Source: an uncultured Sunxiuqinia sp.
Lineage (GTDB): Bacteria > Bacteroidota > Bacteroidia > Bacteroidales > Prolixibacteraceae
Reading direction: 5' to 3'
Assembly (NCBI RefSeq): GCF_963678245.1
Contig: NZ_OY782776.1
Span: 434,001 to 498,000, forward strand
DNA length: 64,000 nt
Within the stretch, counting starts at the first letter, position 1; each line of letters opens with the position of its first letter. A program made the position numbers and the translations under genes. This document shows, one piece after another, positions 28,456 through 38,533 of the stretch. The notes beneath the pieces were generated by a model that was given only the letters and a program-made list of their open reading frames with translations, was not told where the DNA came from and made no database searches.

Positions 28456-30060
28456 ATGAAAAATATCTTATTAGTAATATTTATTTTTTTCGGCAGTGTA
28501 ACAATGCTATCTGCCGCAAAATTTCAAACAAAAATAGAACCACTTGCCGGCGAAAAATGGTATGGCGCCTATACTGCCCAAGCTTGGCCCAATACACCTC
28601 TAAATAAAATTCAATTCCAACCATTTGAGGCCAATTTTGAGAAAACTGATTTGGCAACTGAAAACCTCGGAAACCAAGCTGCGCCATTTCTGTTATCGAA
28701 TATGGGGCGTTACGTCTGGAGTGATGAACCGTTTGCTTTTGAATTCAAAAATGGAATTCTGATACTCCATTCTGATGCTGAAAAAATAAATGCTGTAAAC
28801 GCCGGAAAAACGTTGCGCGAGGCTTATCGGGCAGCTTCACAAAAGCATTTCCCGGCATCGGGGAAAACCCCAAATCCGCTAATGTTTAAAATTCCACAGT
28901 ATAATACATGGATTGAGCTGGGAACAAACCAGAACCAGCAAGATGTAATGAAATATGCAGAGAATGTATTGAAGAACAATTTTCCTCCCGGCGTTTTTAT
29001 GATTGATGATATCTGGCAAAAGTACTATGGAAATTTTGAGTTCGATGCTGCTAAATTTCACGACCCCAAAGGAATGGTCGATTCGCTACATGCTGAAGGT
29101 TTCAGGGTAATGTTGTGGGTTACGCCATTTATAAGTGCTGATAGCAAAGAGTTTCGTTTTCTGGAAAAGAATGGCGGTTTGGTGATGAATACACAAACAA
29201 ATTCGCCGGTTTTAATAAAATGGTGGAATGGCTATAGTGCCTGCCTCGACCTCTCTAAAAATTTCGCATTTAGCTGGCTGAAGAAGAACCTAAAAAGCTT
29301 ACAAGACTTGTACAGTATTGACGGTTTTAAATTTGATGCTGCCGATTTTCATTTTTACACGGATTATCCTACAAACACAAGCGGAAATTTGCAGTCTGAA
29401 TTATATGCTAAATTGGGAACAGAGTTTGGGTTTAATGAATTCAGAGCCTGCTGGAAAATGGGAAATCAACCCTTAGCCCAGCGTTTACAGGATAAAGCTT
29501 ACTCCTGGGATGATTTAAATCTATTAATTCCAGATATGATTTCGGCCGGATTAATTGGGCACCCGTTTACTTGCCCCGACATGATTGGCGGCGGTTTAAT
29601 TCAGACTTTCGAGAATATTGATTACAACAAATTTGACCAGGAACTGATGATTCGCTCGGCTCAATTACAGGCGCTAATGCCCATGATGCAGTTTTCGGTG
29701 GCTCCATGGAGAGTTCTTGACAAAAAGCACTTGACCTTGTGCCGCAACGTGGCTTTGCTTCATGCTAAAATGGGAGATTACATTTTGGCATTGGCCAAAC
29801 AGGCAGCAAAAGATGGTGAACCTATAATCCGGCACATGGAGTATGTCTTTCCGCATGAAGGATTCGAAACTTGCAAAAACCAGTATATGCTGGGCGATGA
29901 ATACTTGGTGGCGCCAATGATTAATAAAGAGAGAAGGCGTGAAGTGAAACTTCCGAAAGGAAAGTGGATTGATGAACGGGGCAAAAAATACAAAGGTGGC
30001 AAAACGGTAACTATTGATGTTCCTTTAAGCAGGCTTCCTTATTTCAAATTGCAGAAATAA
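28456..30060 (+). CDS. GH31 family alpha-glycosidase
   Basis: The 534-residue protein has a signal peptide and a GH31 barrel. The nucleophile Asp294 lies in DGFKFDAADF and the acid/base candidate Asp375 in CPDMIGGG. Further landmarks are FMIDDIWQ, FRVMLWVTPF and YLVAPMINKERRREVKLPKGKW at the C-terminal beta domain. It is shorter than classic alpha-glucosidases, similar to the alpha-galactosidase or sulfoquinovosidase-like branches. The substrate cannot be fixed from sequence. It lies 46 bp after the GH42-like gene. Confidence 0.88.
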   Translation: MKNILLVIFIFFGSVTMLSAAKFQTKIEPLAGEKWYGAYTAQAWPNTPLNKIQFQPFEANFEKTDLATENLGNQAAPFLLSNMGRYVWSDEPFAFEFKNGILILHSDAEKINAVNAGKTLREAYRAASQKHFPASGKTPNPLMFKIPQYNTWIELGTNQNQQDVMKYAENVLKNNFPPGVFMIDDIWQKYYGNFEFDAAKFHDPKGMVDSLHAEGFRVMLWVTPFISADSKEFRFLEKNGGLVMNTQTNSPVLIKWWNGYSACLDLSKNFAFSWLKKNLKSLQDLYSIDGFKFDAADFHFYTDYPTNTSGNLQSELYAKLGTEFGFNEFRACWKMGNQPLAQRLQDKAYSWDDLNLLIPDMISAGLIGHPFTCPDMIGGGLIQTFENIDYNKFDQELMIRSAQLQALMPMMQFSVAPWRVLDKKHLTLCRNVALLHAKMGDYILALAKQAAKDGEPIIRHMEYVFPHEGFETCKNQYMLGDEYLVAPMINKERRREVKLPKGKWIDERGKKYKGGKTVTIDVPLSRLPYFKLQK

Positions 30061-30171
30061 TAGTTTTTTCTGCCAGTAAACAGTTTCTAAGTTTTTTAGG
30101 AAATAATATACGATTAACGAATTGAATCGAGGAACTTAGTAGTTCCATTTTAACTGACAATAAAATTCAAG

Positions 30172-31539
30172 ATGAAAAGTTTTTTTCTGATTATTAGCTT
30201 CTTTTGTTCAATTTTAATATTAAATGCACAGCAGAGCTGGCAAGGAAAATCTGTTGATTTTTCGCATGGTGATTTAAAGGTTTCCGAGAATCATCGCTAT
30301 CTTGTACATGCAGATGGCACACCGTTTTTATATTTGGGAGATACTGCCTGGGAACTCTTACACCGTTTAAGTAAAGACGACACGAAATTGTACCTGGAGA
30401 ATCGTCGTTCAAAAGGCTTTACCGTTATTCAAACCGTGATATTGGCGGAGCCCAACGGATTGACAGCTCCAAATGCAGAAGGGGAAACACCATTGCTCGA
30501 CAACGACCCCACGAAACCCAACGAAGCTTATTTTAAACATGTCGATTGGGTATTGCAAAATGCAGCTGAAAAAGGCTTGTACGTTGGTTTGCTGCCCACC
30601 TGGGGAGACAAAGTGGACAAACAGTGGGGAAGTGGCCCCGAAATATTCACGAAAAAGAACGCAAAGAAATACGGTCGCTGGTTGGGTAAACGTTATGCTT
30701 CGTTTCCAAATGTTATTTGGATAATTGGCGGCGACAGAAAGGGAGGAGAAGATAATTTTGCGATCTGGAATGCGATGGCAGAGGGAATAAAATCGAAAGA
30801 TAAACACCACCTCTTAACATATCATCCGTCTGGCGAATCTTCATCTTCTGAATGGTTTCATCACTGCAACTGGCTTGATTTTAACACCTACCAAAGTGGC
30901 CATGCAAAAGAAGATTATGCAATTGTGGAGAAAATGCTGGGGCATGATTATAATTTAAAACCGGTGAAACCTGTTATGGATTCGGAACCGCGTTATGAAA
31001 ATATTCCTAAAAATTTTAAAAAGGAAAATGGCGTGTTTAGTGCTGCTGATAGCCGGGAAATAATGTACCAGAGCTTATTGGGCGGCGCCTGCGGACACAC
31101 CTACGGATGTAACGAAATATGGCAAATGTACAGCCCCGGATTTAGCCCGGTAATTGATGCTTTTGTGCCATGGAAAGAGGCACTGGATTTTAAAGGTGCA
31201 CAAGCTGTACTTTTCGCCCGAGAGCTGTTTGAATCCATTGATTTTACAACAATTCAACCAGCTCCTTCTTTGTTGCTCTCTGGAAATAGTGATTACAAAG
31301 ATATGGCAGTGGCAGCTATCGGAAAAGATTTTGCGATGGTTTACTTGCCCAATGGAAATCGAGTTTCAATAAATCTTGAAAAAGCATTTCAAACAGAGTC
31401 GGTAAAAATGTGCTGGTTTAATCCACGAAATGGCGAATATTCTAATCCTTGGAACGAAAAGGTTATCGGAAATTTTGAGGTTCAGCCTCCTGTTCCAGGT
31501 GAAGGCACTGACTGGTTGTTGCTGATTAAAAAGAAATGA
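30172..31539 (+). CDS. GH140-like (DUF4038) glycosidase, apiosidase family
   Basis: The 455-residue protein has a signal peptide (cleavage near LNAQQ) and the DUF4038 barrel: YLVHADGTPFLYLGDTAWELLHRL, ENRRSKGFTVIQTV, Asp188 in IIGGDRK and Glu272 in VMDSEPRYE, matching the acid/base and nucleophile positions of GH140, plus a small C-terminal collagen-binding-like domain. The founding GH140 enzyme removes apiose from rhamnogalacturonan II. Related DUF4038 proteins occur in other loci, so apiose is a hint rather than proof. It sits between the GH31 and the esterase genes. Confidence 0.85.
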   Translation: MKSFFLIISFFCSILILNAQQSWQGKSVDFSHGDLKVSENHRYLVHADGTPFLYLGDTAWELLHRLSKDDTKLYLENRRSKGFTVIQTVILAEPNGLTAPNAEGETPLLDNDPTKPNEAYFKHVDWVLQNAAEKGLYVGLLPTWGDKVDKQWGSGPEIFTKKNAKKYGRWLGKRYASFPNVIWIIGGDRKGGEDNFAIWNAMAEGIKSKDKHHLLTYHPSGESSSSEWFHHCNWLDFNTYQSGHAKEDYAIVEKMLGHDYNLKPVKPVMDSEPRYENIPKNFKKENGVFSAADSREIMYQSLLGGACGHTYGCNEIWQMYSPGFSPVIDAFVPWKEALDFKGAQAVLFARELFESIDFTTIQPAPSLLLSGNSDYKDMAVAAIGKDFAMVYLPNGNRVSINLEKAFQTESVKMCWFNPRNGEYSNPWNEKVIGNFEVQPPVPGEGTDWLLLIKKK

Positions 31540-31599
31540 ATTTTTACTTTTTTTGGTTGAAGTAAGATTATCAAAATATCTGTTTCTCAAATTTTAGTT

Positions 31600-33546
31600 A
31601 TGAAAATGAGTCAAATTAAACTTTTTACCCCTCGTTGCTCCAAAGTTGTAATTCTTGCTTTTTTACTTGTATTTCAACTGAATTCTTTTGCTCAGAAACT
31701 GGAGCTTGCTTCCATTTTTGGCGATAATATGGTATTGCAACAAGGAATGAATGTTCCTGTGTGGGGAAAATCAGCACCGAACAGTACTGTGAAAATTGAT
31801 TTTGCAGGTTTTGTTTATGCAACAAAAGCAGATACGTTGGGGAAATGGATGGTAAAAATGCCACTGTTGGATTATGGCGGACCGTTTACCATGAATGTTT
31901 CTAGTGAGGACACAATTGTTTTTCAGAATGTAATGGTTGGCGAAGTTTGGCTAGCTTCTGGTCAGTCGAATATGGAGTATCAGATGAAAAACGGAGTGGG
32001 GCCAAACACCAAAGAAGTTATAGAGAATGCGGACTTTCCCGAAATCCGGTATTTTGATGTGCCACGCGAAACAAGTGTAGTGCCGTTGCAAAATACGAGT
32101 GTTGCCAGTTGGCAATCGATTACGCCTGAGTCGGTAAAAGAATCATCGGCTGTGGCTTACTTTTTTGCCCGTGCGTTACATCAGGATAAAAACATTGCAG
32201 TGGGTATTATCAATTCATCGTGGGGAGCAACAAGTGTTGAAGCCTGGATTAGCGCCGAAATGCTGAAAACTCATCCTGATTTTGTTAACGAGGTGAAAGC
32301 GCAGAACAAAAATCAAGAAGCATGGAAAGCTTATGTGAAACAGAGCTGGCGAAATGACGCATCGCGCGACAGTATTGCTCAAGCTTCTACAAATGGCTTA
32401 GACATGGGAGTTCATACTTTGAAATATCAGCCAACAGATTGGAAACATGTTGACTATCCTGTTGATTTTGGAAAAGCCGGTTTAAGTGGTTTGTGGGGAG
32501 TTGTATGGTTTCGGAAAAACTTTGAATTGGATAGAGACGACATCGCAAAAGAAAATACACTGTCAATCTACATTCGCGCCAGAAAAGCTAGTTTGTATGT
32601 TAACGGTACAGAAGTGGAAACGAAGGAAAATATTGATGGACAACTTGCAATAGAAGTGCCGCAAAAGGTACTTCAAAAAGGAAAAAATGTACTGGCAATT
32701 CGGTTGTATTGTCATTGGGGAAGTGGATTAATCGGGAAAGATAACAGTGAAGTCTCGCTTAATAAAGCTGTTTCTTTGTCTGGAGAATGGCTGTTTAACT
32801 CCACCATTGAAACAAAACTTCCACAGTGGCAGGACTATTACACGCAATTATCTGTACAGTACAATGGTCGGATTGCACCAATAATTCCTTACGGAATAAA
32901 AGGAGTTATTTGGTATCAGGGGGAGGCAAATGTGGGACGCGCTCAGCAATACCAGTCACTTTTTCCGCTTCTTATTAGCGATTGGCGAGTGCGCTGGCAG
33001 GAAGGTTACTTTCCATTTTTATTTGTACAATTGGCCAACTACGGACAAAAACAAACGGAGCCGGAAGAAAGCAGTTGGGCTGAACTTCGTGAGGCTCAAA
33101 CGGAAACGTTGAAATATCCAAAAACTGGAATGGCTTGTATAATTGATATCGGCGAAGCAAGCGACATTCATCCGAAAAATAAAATGGATGTTGGGAAACG
33201 TTTGTATTTAGCTGCCCGAAAAGTAGCTTACGGCGAAAATATTGTTAGTTCCGGTCCAACTTTTGAATCGATGGAAGTGGACGGAAACAAAGTGAAAATA
33301 CATTTTTCTTCAACCGGGAAAGGTCTTGAATTCAGAAATGAAAATTTACCTTCCGGCTTTGCAATTGCCGGAGAAGGTCATGCCTTTGTTTGGGCAAAAG
33401 CCAGAATTATCGACAATGAAACGATTGAAGTTTGGTCGTCTGAAATAGAGGACCCCACAGCAGTGCGTTATGCCTGGGGCGATAATCCAGACGCTAATCT
33501 TTACAACAAAGAAGGATTACCTGCTGTTCCGTTTAGAACAGAATGA
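31600..33546 (+). CDS. Sialate O-acetylesterase-like (SASA) esterase
   Basis: The 648-residue secreted protein has a signal peptide, an N-terminal beta domain, and the SASA/SGNH core with Ser123 in ASGQSNMEY and WYQGEANV. A GH2-type sugar-binding domain is inserted in the middle (WGVVWFRKNFELDRDD, LYVNGTEV), a common arrangement in Bacteroidota members. The C-terminal catalytic block is ASDIHPKNKMDVGKRL with Asp and His. Such enzymes remove O-acetyl groups from sugars, and in plant or algal polysaccharide loci they act as general acetylesterases (CE20-like); there is no sign that sialic acid is involved here. Confidence 0.87.
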   Translation: MKMSQIKLFTPRCSKVVILAFLLVFQLNSFAQKLELASIFGDNMVLQQGMNVPVWGKSAPNSTVKIDFAGFVYATKADTLGKWMVKMPLLDYGGPFTMNVSSEDTIVFQNVMVGEVWLASGQSNMEYQMKNGVGPNTKEVIENADFPEIRYFDVPRETSVVPLQNTSVASWQSITPESVKESSAVAYFFARALHQDKNIAVGIINSSWGATSVEAWISAEMLKTHPDFVNEVKAQNKNQEAWKAYVKQSWRNDASRDSIAQASTNGLDMGVHTLKYQPTDWKHVDYPVDFGKAGLSGLWGVVWFRKNFELDRDDIAKENTLSIYIRARKASLYVNGTEVETKENIDGQLAIEVPQKVLQKGKNVLAIRLYCHWGSGLIGKDNSEVSLNKAVSLSGEWLFNSTIETKLPQWQDYYTQLSVQYNGRIAPIIPYGIKGVIWYQGEANVGRAQQYQSLFPLLISDWRVRWQEGYFPFLFVQLANYGQKQTEPEESSWAELREAQTETLKYPKTGMACIIDIGEASDIHPKNKMDVGKRLYLAARKVAYGENIVSSGPTFESMEVDGNKVKIHFSSTGKGLEFRNENLPSGFAIAGEGHAFVWAKARIIDNETIEVWSSEIEDPTAVRYAWGDNPDANLYNKEGLPAVPFRTE

Positions 33547-33662
33547 TATTAAAGAAAACTGGCGGAATATTTTTTATTTAAGCATTAACTTCCCAGATGT
33601 GAGTTGGTAAGCTTTTTATACATCTTTGTTTTTGAATTGAGAAAGACTATATTAAACTTAAT

Positions 33663-36365
33663 TTGATGAAAATTATTCTTTTATTTTTATTTATTTTCTT
33701 GTATTACGCTGGATTAAAGGCCCAACCAGCCTCTTTTCAAGTTACGAAACTTCGTTGTGAGTACCTGGAAAATCCGCTTGGTATTGATTGTCAAAACCCG
33801 CGTTTTACTTGGCAGCTGGAGAGTGGAGAAGACAACCTGATGCAATCTGCTTACCAATTGTTCGTCGGAACCGATTCGGCAGAAGTTGCAAATGCAAATG
33901 CAAATGTCTGGAACTCCGGAGTGGTGATTTCAGGAACAATCCCGGCAATCTATTCTGGCAAAAAACCAGAAGCTTTCACGAAGTATTATTGGGCTGTGAA
34001 AATTCAGGATGAGCAGAGAAACTGGTCTGCTTTGTCGGAGGTCGCCTCGTTTGAAACTGGCATGATTGACCAGCAAAACTGGCGTGGATCCTGGATTTCC
34101 GACACGCATGACTTTAATATAAAAGCGGCTCCCTATTTTCGCAAACAATTCGAATTAACAAAAAAAATAGAATCAGCCCGTGCTTACATTGCTGTGGCTG
34201 GCTTGTACGAACTGACCTTGAATGGAGAGAAAGTAGGAAAACACCGTCTCGATCCTATGTACACGCGTTTCGACCGACGTAGTTTGTATGTTACTTATGA
34301 TATCACAAGATTTTTAAGCGGCGGTGAAAATGTCGTTGGTGTGTTGTTGGGGAATGGCTGGTACAACCACCAATCAACTGCCGTTTGGTATTTCGATAAA
34401 GCTCCGTGGCGTGCTCGTCCCAAGTTTTGTATGGACATTCGGATTACTTATGAAGATGGTTCAACAGAAATTATAGAGAGCGGTGCCGACTGGAAGACCA
34501 AATTGAGCCCGGTCGTTTTTAACAGTATTTATACGGCAGAGCATTACGATGCCCGAAAGGAAATTCCGGGTTGGAATGAGCCTGGTTTTGATGCTTCCAA
34601 ATGGCGGGGGGCCATGCTGACGAGTTCACCTTCTAAAAAAATTGTTTCACAAGCCATGGTTCCTGTTCGGAATGTTTTGGAGATTCCGCCGAAAAGCATT
34701 AATAAGTTAGACAAAAATACCTATTTATACGATTTTGGACGGAATATCTCGGGAGTGACAAAATTTCAAGTAAAAGGAGACGAGGGAACGACCGTTCGCC
34801 TGATTCATGCTGAACGGTTGGCTGATAACGGCCATGTGGATCAATCCAATATTGATGTCCACTATCGTCCAACTGATGATTCGGATCCTTTTCAAACCGA
34901 TATTGTAATTTTAAGTGGAAAGAAGGAAGACATGTTCATGCCGCGCTTCAATTATAAAGGATTTCAATATGTTGAGGTCACTTCAGACAAGCCACTAGAA
35001 TTGTCGAACGAGAATTTGACGGCTTACTTTATGCATAGCGATGTGGATTCAGTGGGGTATATTCAGTCATCGAATGCAACGTTGAATAAAACCTGGCAGG
35101 CTGCGAACAGTTCCTATTTGTCGAACCTGTTCGGGTATCCTACCGATTGCCCGCAGCGCGAAAAAAACGGTTGGACAGGCGATGCACACATCAATATAGA
35201 AACCGGCTTGTATAATTACGATGCCATTACTGTTTATGAAAAGTGGATGGCTGACCATCGCGATGAACAGCAGCCAAATGGGGTTCTTCCAGCAATTATT
35301 CCAACTAGTGGCTGGGGATACACTTGGGGCAATGGCCCCGATTGGACGAGTACCATTGCTATTATCCCGTGGAATATTTACCTCTTTTACGGAGATACAA
35401 AGATTTTGGAAGATTGCTACGATAATATCAAGCGATATGTGGACCATATTAATGAGTTGTATCCGGACGGAATTACGGACTGGGGGCTCGGCGACTGGGT
35501 GCCGGTCGGATCGGTTGCTCCCAAGGAATTTACATCAACAGCATACTATTATGTTGATGCCACTATCCTGGCAAAAACAGCTGAGATTCTGGGGAAACGA
35601 AAAGATGCAGAAACGTATTTTATGTTGTCCGATAAAATAAAAACAGCTTTAAATGACAAGTACCTAGATCAAGAAAGTGGAATGTATGGAAGTGGCCTGC
35701 AAACCGAATTGAGTTTTCCGTTGCAATGGGATTTTGCGCCTGATGATGTGGTTGAAAAAGTGGCCGCGAACTTAGCAAAAAGAGTAGAAGCGGATAACAA
35801 GCATATTGACGTTGGATTACTGGGCACAAAGGCTATTTTAAACGCTTTGAGTGAAAACGGCTATGCTGATCTGGCCTACGATGTGGCAGCGCAGGAATCT
35901 TACCCTTCCTGGGGGTGGTGGATTGTAAATGGAGCTACTACCTTTTTCGAAAACTGGCCTCTGGATGCCCAAAGCGATATTTCGATGAACCACATTATGT
36001 TTGGCGAAATCAATGCATGGTACTATAAAGCATTAGGTGGAATCTTTCCAGATGAAGAAAGTCCCGGATTTAAAAATGTGATTCTGAACCCCAACTTTGT
36101 TGCCGGACTTGATCGTTTTGAAGCTAGTCACGAAGGTCCTTATGGTGAAATTATTTCAGCTTGGAAAAAGTCGCTTGAAGGAATAGAATATAAAGTTCAA
36201 ATTCCGCCGAACAGCAGTGCTGTGCTTATTCTGGACGCATCAGAGTTAACTGAAAGCGGGAAAGATATTTCAGAAAATGAAAGTATTAAAGTTGAAGAAA
36301 ATAATGGAAATCGGTTGAAACTTCAACTGAAATCGGGAACCTATTCTTTCAACCTAAAAAAATAA
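33663..36365 (+). CDS. GH78 alpha-L-rhamnosidase
   Basis: The 900-residue secreted protein shows the complete GH78 layout: an N-terminal FN3-like domain (LRCEYLENPLGIDCQNPRFTW is the Bacon/alpha-L-rhamnosidase N domain), carbohydrate-binding beta domains, an (alpha/alpha)6 barrel, and a C-terminal beta sandwich. The catalytic block has Asp495, Glu500 and Asp507 in DCPQREKNGWTGD, and the distal Glu763 in TTFFENW. It removes terminal alpha-L-rhamnose, which occurs in ulvan, rhamnogalacturonans and some bacterial polysaccharides. It follows the esterase by 116 bp and precedes the NodB-like gene by 21 bp. Confidence 0.93.
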   Translation: MMKIILLFLFIFLYYAGLKAQPASFQVTKLRCEYLENPLGIDCQNPRFTWQLESGEDNLMQSAYQLFVGTDSAEVANANANVWNSGVVISGTIPAIYSGKKPEAFTKYYWAVKIQDEQRNWSALSEVASFETGMIDQQNWRGSWISDTHDFNIKAAPYFRKQFELTKKIESARAYIAVAGLYELTLNGEKVGKHRLDPMYTRFDRRSLYVTYDITRFLSGGENVVGVLLGNGWYNHQSTAVWYFDKAPWRARPKFCMDIRITYEDGSTEIIESGADWKTKLSPVVFNSIYTAEHYDARKEIPGWNEPGFDASKWRGAMLTSSPSKKIVSQAMVPVRNVLEIPPKSINKLDKNTYLYDFGRNISGVTKFQVKGDEGTTVRLIHAERLADNGHVDQSNIDVHYRPTDDSDPFQTDIVILSGKKEDMFMPRFNYKGFQYVEVTSDKPLELSNENLTAYFMHSDVDSVGYIQSSNATLNKTWQAANSSYLSNLFGYPTDCPQREKNGWTGDAHINIETGLYNYDAITVYEKWMADHRDEQQPNGVLPAIIPTSGWGYTWGNGPDWTSTIAIIPWNIYLFYGDTKILEDCYDNIKRYVDHINELYPDGITDWGLGDWVPVGSVAPKEFTSTAYYYVDATILAKTAEILGKRKDAETYFMLSDKIKTALNDKYLDQESGMYGSGLQTELSFPLQWDFAPDDVVEKVAANLAKRVEADNKHIDVGLLGTKAILNALSENGYADLAYDVAAQESYPSWGWWIVNGATTFFENWPLDAQSDISMNHIMFGEINAWYYKALGGIFPDEESPGFKNVILNPNFVAGLDRFEASHEGPYGEIISAWKKSLEGIEYKVQIPPNSSAVLILDASELTESGKDISENESIKVEENNGNRLKLQLKSGTYSFNLKK

Positions 36366-36386
36366 AAAACGAATAAAATTAGTAAA

Positions 36387-38075
36387 ATGAAAAAGGGAGT
36401 CTTTATTGGATTATTGTTGCTAGGGGGAGTTCTATTTTATACATGTTCAATGCCCAAAGAAGAAAAGAAACCTGTTGAAGTGAAGGCGGATGGTAAACCC
36501 AAAATTGTGAATATTATTAATTTTATTCGTTTACTAGAGCCCCGGAGCAAGAAAATAACTGAGGATGTGCTTTACCAAACAGTAGTAAAACAGCTTGAAA
36601 TGATGCAGGAGTATAATTTGAGAGGTACTTTCTTACTGCAATACGATGCTTTGCTTGATTCGAGCTATCAATCGCTTTTGAAAAGTCTTCCCGATAGTCT
36701 GTATGAAATAGGAGGGTGGTTCGAGATTCCGCAACCGTTGGTTGAAAATGCGGGGATTAAATGGCGTGGCCGTTACCCTTGGGACTGGCATGCCGATGTG
36801 GGATTTTCTACCGGTTATTCTCCCGAAGAGCGTGAGAAACTTGTGGATGTATACATGGAGGATTTTAAAGAGATTTTTGGTTACTTCCCGAAATCGATGG
36901 GCTGTTGGTTTATTGATGCGCACTCGCTGAAATACATGTACGATAAGTATGGAATTGTGGCCTCTTGTAATTGTAAAGATCAGATAGGAACCGATGGTTA
37001 CACTATGTGGGGGGGATACTGGAATCAGGGCTACTATGCAAGCGTAAAAAATGCATATATGCCTGCTCAGAATTATGAAAACCAGATTTCGGTCCCCATT
37101 TTTCGTATGTTGGGTAGCGATCCTATTCATCAGTATGATAACGGGCTCGGAACCAGTCATCAAGGAGTTGTGTCATTGGAGCCGGTGTATGGCGATGCAG
37201 GTGGCGATTCAACATGGGTCAACTGGTTCTTCAAGCATTTTGTTGAAGGAGAATGTCTGGAGTATAATTATGTGCAAGTTGGACAGGAAAATTCATTTAC
37301 CTGGAACAATATGAAGAAAGGTTTTGAAATTCAGATTCCGTTGCTTGCTCAGTTGCGGGATGAAAAGAAGATAAAAGTGGAAACGCTTTCCGAATCGGGT
37401 GAGTGGTTTAGCAAAAAATATAAAATTACCCCAGCAACATCGGTTACTGCATTAAATGATTTATCTGGTAGCAATCAAAAAACCGTATGGTTTAACAGCC
37501 GATTTTACAGATCCAATTTGCTTTGGGATAACGGAACGCTTCGTTTTCGAGATATCCATATTTTTGATGAGGATATGGCTTCATCGTATTTAACCGAAAG
37601 AGCGATATCCAACCAATGTATTTACTTTACACTGCCATTTGTTGACGGTTATTGCTGGAGTTCGGCAGAAACAACTGCCGGCTTGTGGTTTAAAGCCGAA
37701 AAAAACAGACAGGAGATTCTTTTGAATGGGGAAAAGCTTACGGCTACCGAAGCAGAAGATGGAACCTTGATAGTGGTTTGGAAATTGGATGACGAACTAG
37801 GTACTTTTAGTATCCATTTTGATGAAAATAGCATGAGAATTGATTTTGAAGGTGACGACGATATCAACTGGTATCTGGCTTTAAATACTGCAGAAAATAG
37901 GGAGTTGCCTTTTTCTTCGGTAAACGGCAAAAAAGTAGAGCTGGAGTTTGAAAATATCGATTATGAAATAATTGCTGAAAAGGGTAAACTGCTGATTTCT
38001 GAAAAGTATAATATTCTTCAGATCCTTCCTGATCGTAACAGCATGGTGTTGAATTTATCAGGAGTAGGTATCTGA
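36387..38075 (+). CDS. Secreted NodB-like (polysaccharide-deacetylase superfamily) protein of unknown role
   Basis: The 562-residue lipoprotein (lipobox FYTC) has an N-terminal region resembling a distorted deacetylase or GH57-type barrel: TFLLQYDALLD, YEIGGWFEIPQPLVE, YPWDWHADVGF and FGYFPKSMGCWFIDAHSLKYM, followed by a beta-rich C-terminal half. It may belong to the DUF3863/DUF3864 group, but I cannot confirm this. Aromatic residues and an Asp-His pair (WHADVG, FIDAH) could form a metal or sugar site. It is 21 bp downstream of the rhamnosidase and probably co-transcribed, so a role on the same glycan is likely. Confidence 0.55.
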   Translation: MKKGVFIGLLLLGGVLFYTCSMPKEEKKPVEVKADGKPKIVNIINFIRLLEPRSKKITEDVLYQTVVKQLEMMQEYNLRGTFLLQYDALLDSSYQSLLKSLPDSLYEIGGWFEIPQPLVENAGIKWRGRYPWDWHADVGFSTGYSPEEREKLVDVYMEDFKEIFGYFPKSMGCWFIDAHSLKYMYDKYGIVASCNCKDQIGTDGYTMWGGYWNQGYYASVKNAYMPAQNYENQISVPIFRMLGSDPIHQYDNGLGTSHQGVVSLEPVYGDAGGDSTWVNWFFKHFVEGECLEYNYVQVGQENSFTWNNMKKGFEIQIPLLAQLRDEKKIKVETLSESGEWFSKKYKITPATSVTALNDLSGSNQKTVWFNSRFYRSNLLWDNGTLRFRDIHIFDEDMASSYLTERAISNQCIYFTLPFVDGYCWSSAETTAGLWFKAEKNRQEILLNGEKLTATEAEDGTLIVVWKLDDELGTFSIHFDENSMRIDFEGDDDINWYLALNTAENRELPFSSVNGKKVELEFENIDYEIIAEKGKLLISEKYNILQILPDRNSMVLNLSGVGI

Positions 38076-38404
38076 TGCGTTAGCGATTACAGCGAAGATG
38101 AAAGAATGAAAGGAGCAAAGTTGTGTTGAGCTTTTCAACAGGGAGAGACGGTTCCCAATCTTATTATTGCCGATGGTGCTTTTTTTCGCTCAAGGGAGAT
38201 TGTATAGCAGTGATATCGGAATGAATATTGCTAATTGAACGGTAAGAATATCATGAAATTTATTTTTTCTATTATGCTAATTTATTGTACGATTTTATAT
38301 CAACAAAAGCTGATCGGTTAGTGATAGTACAGCTAAAGTTGAAGGAAAATGGAAAAATACCCGGTAACATTTTATGGCACTAATTACTAGGTTGAAGGGG
38401 CAAA

Positions 38405-38531
38405 ATCAATTTTCTCATGGGGCACCGAGCTTTCAAGTACGGCAAAGAACTACGCCATATTTTTAGAGATGTATCTCAATGGCGGAGAATACAATGGAGT
38501 TAGAAAAATTCAAGAATATACAAAAAAATAA
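38405..38531 (+). pseudogene. Remnant of a beta-lactamase-family serine hydrolase
   Basis: The frame ending at TAA 38529 reads FSWGTELSSTAKNYAIFLEM then YLNGGEYNGVRKI, which matches the part of class-C beta-lactamase-like serine hydrolases around GLSSTAKDYA.F..MYLNGGE.NGKRILS. Neither the catalytic SxxK motif nor a start is present. The preceding stretch (38076-38400) has no gene. It may contain a further scrap, VPNLIIADGAFF, that recalls the C-terminus of GMC oxidoreductases. Confidence 0.5.
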
Positions 38532-38533
38532 AA

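Noticed and set aside
38140-38200. Scrap VPNLIIADGAFF as a GMC oxidoreductase C-terminus
   Set aside because: Only about 12 residues resemble the family and a stop follows shortly; not enough for a separate feature.
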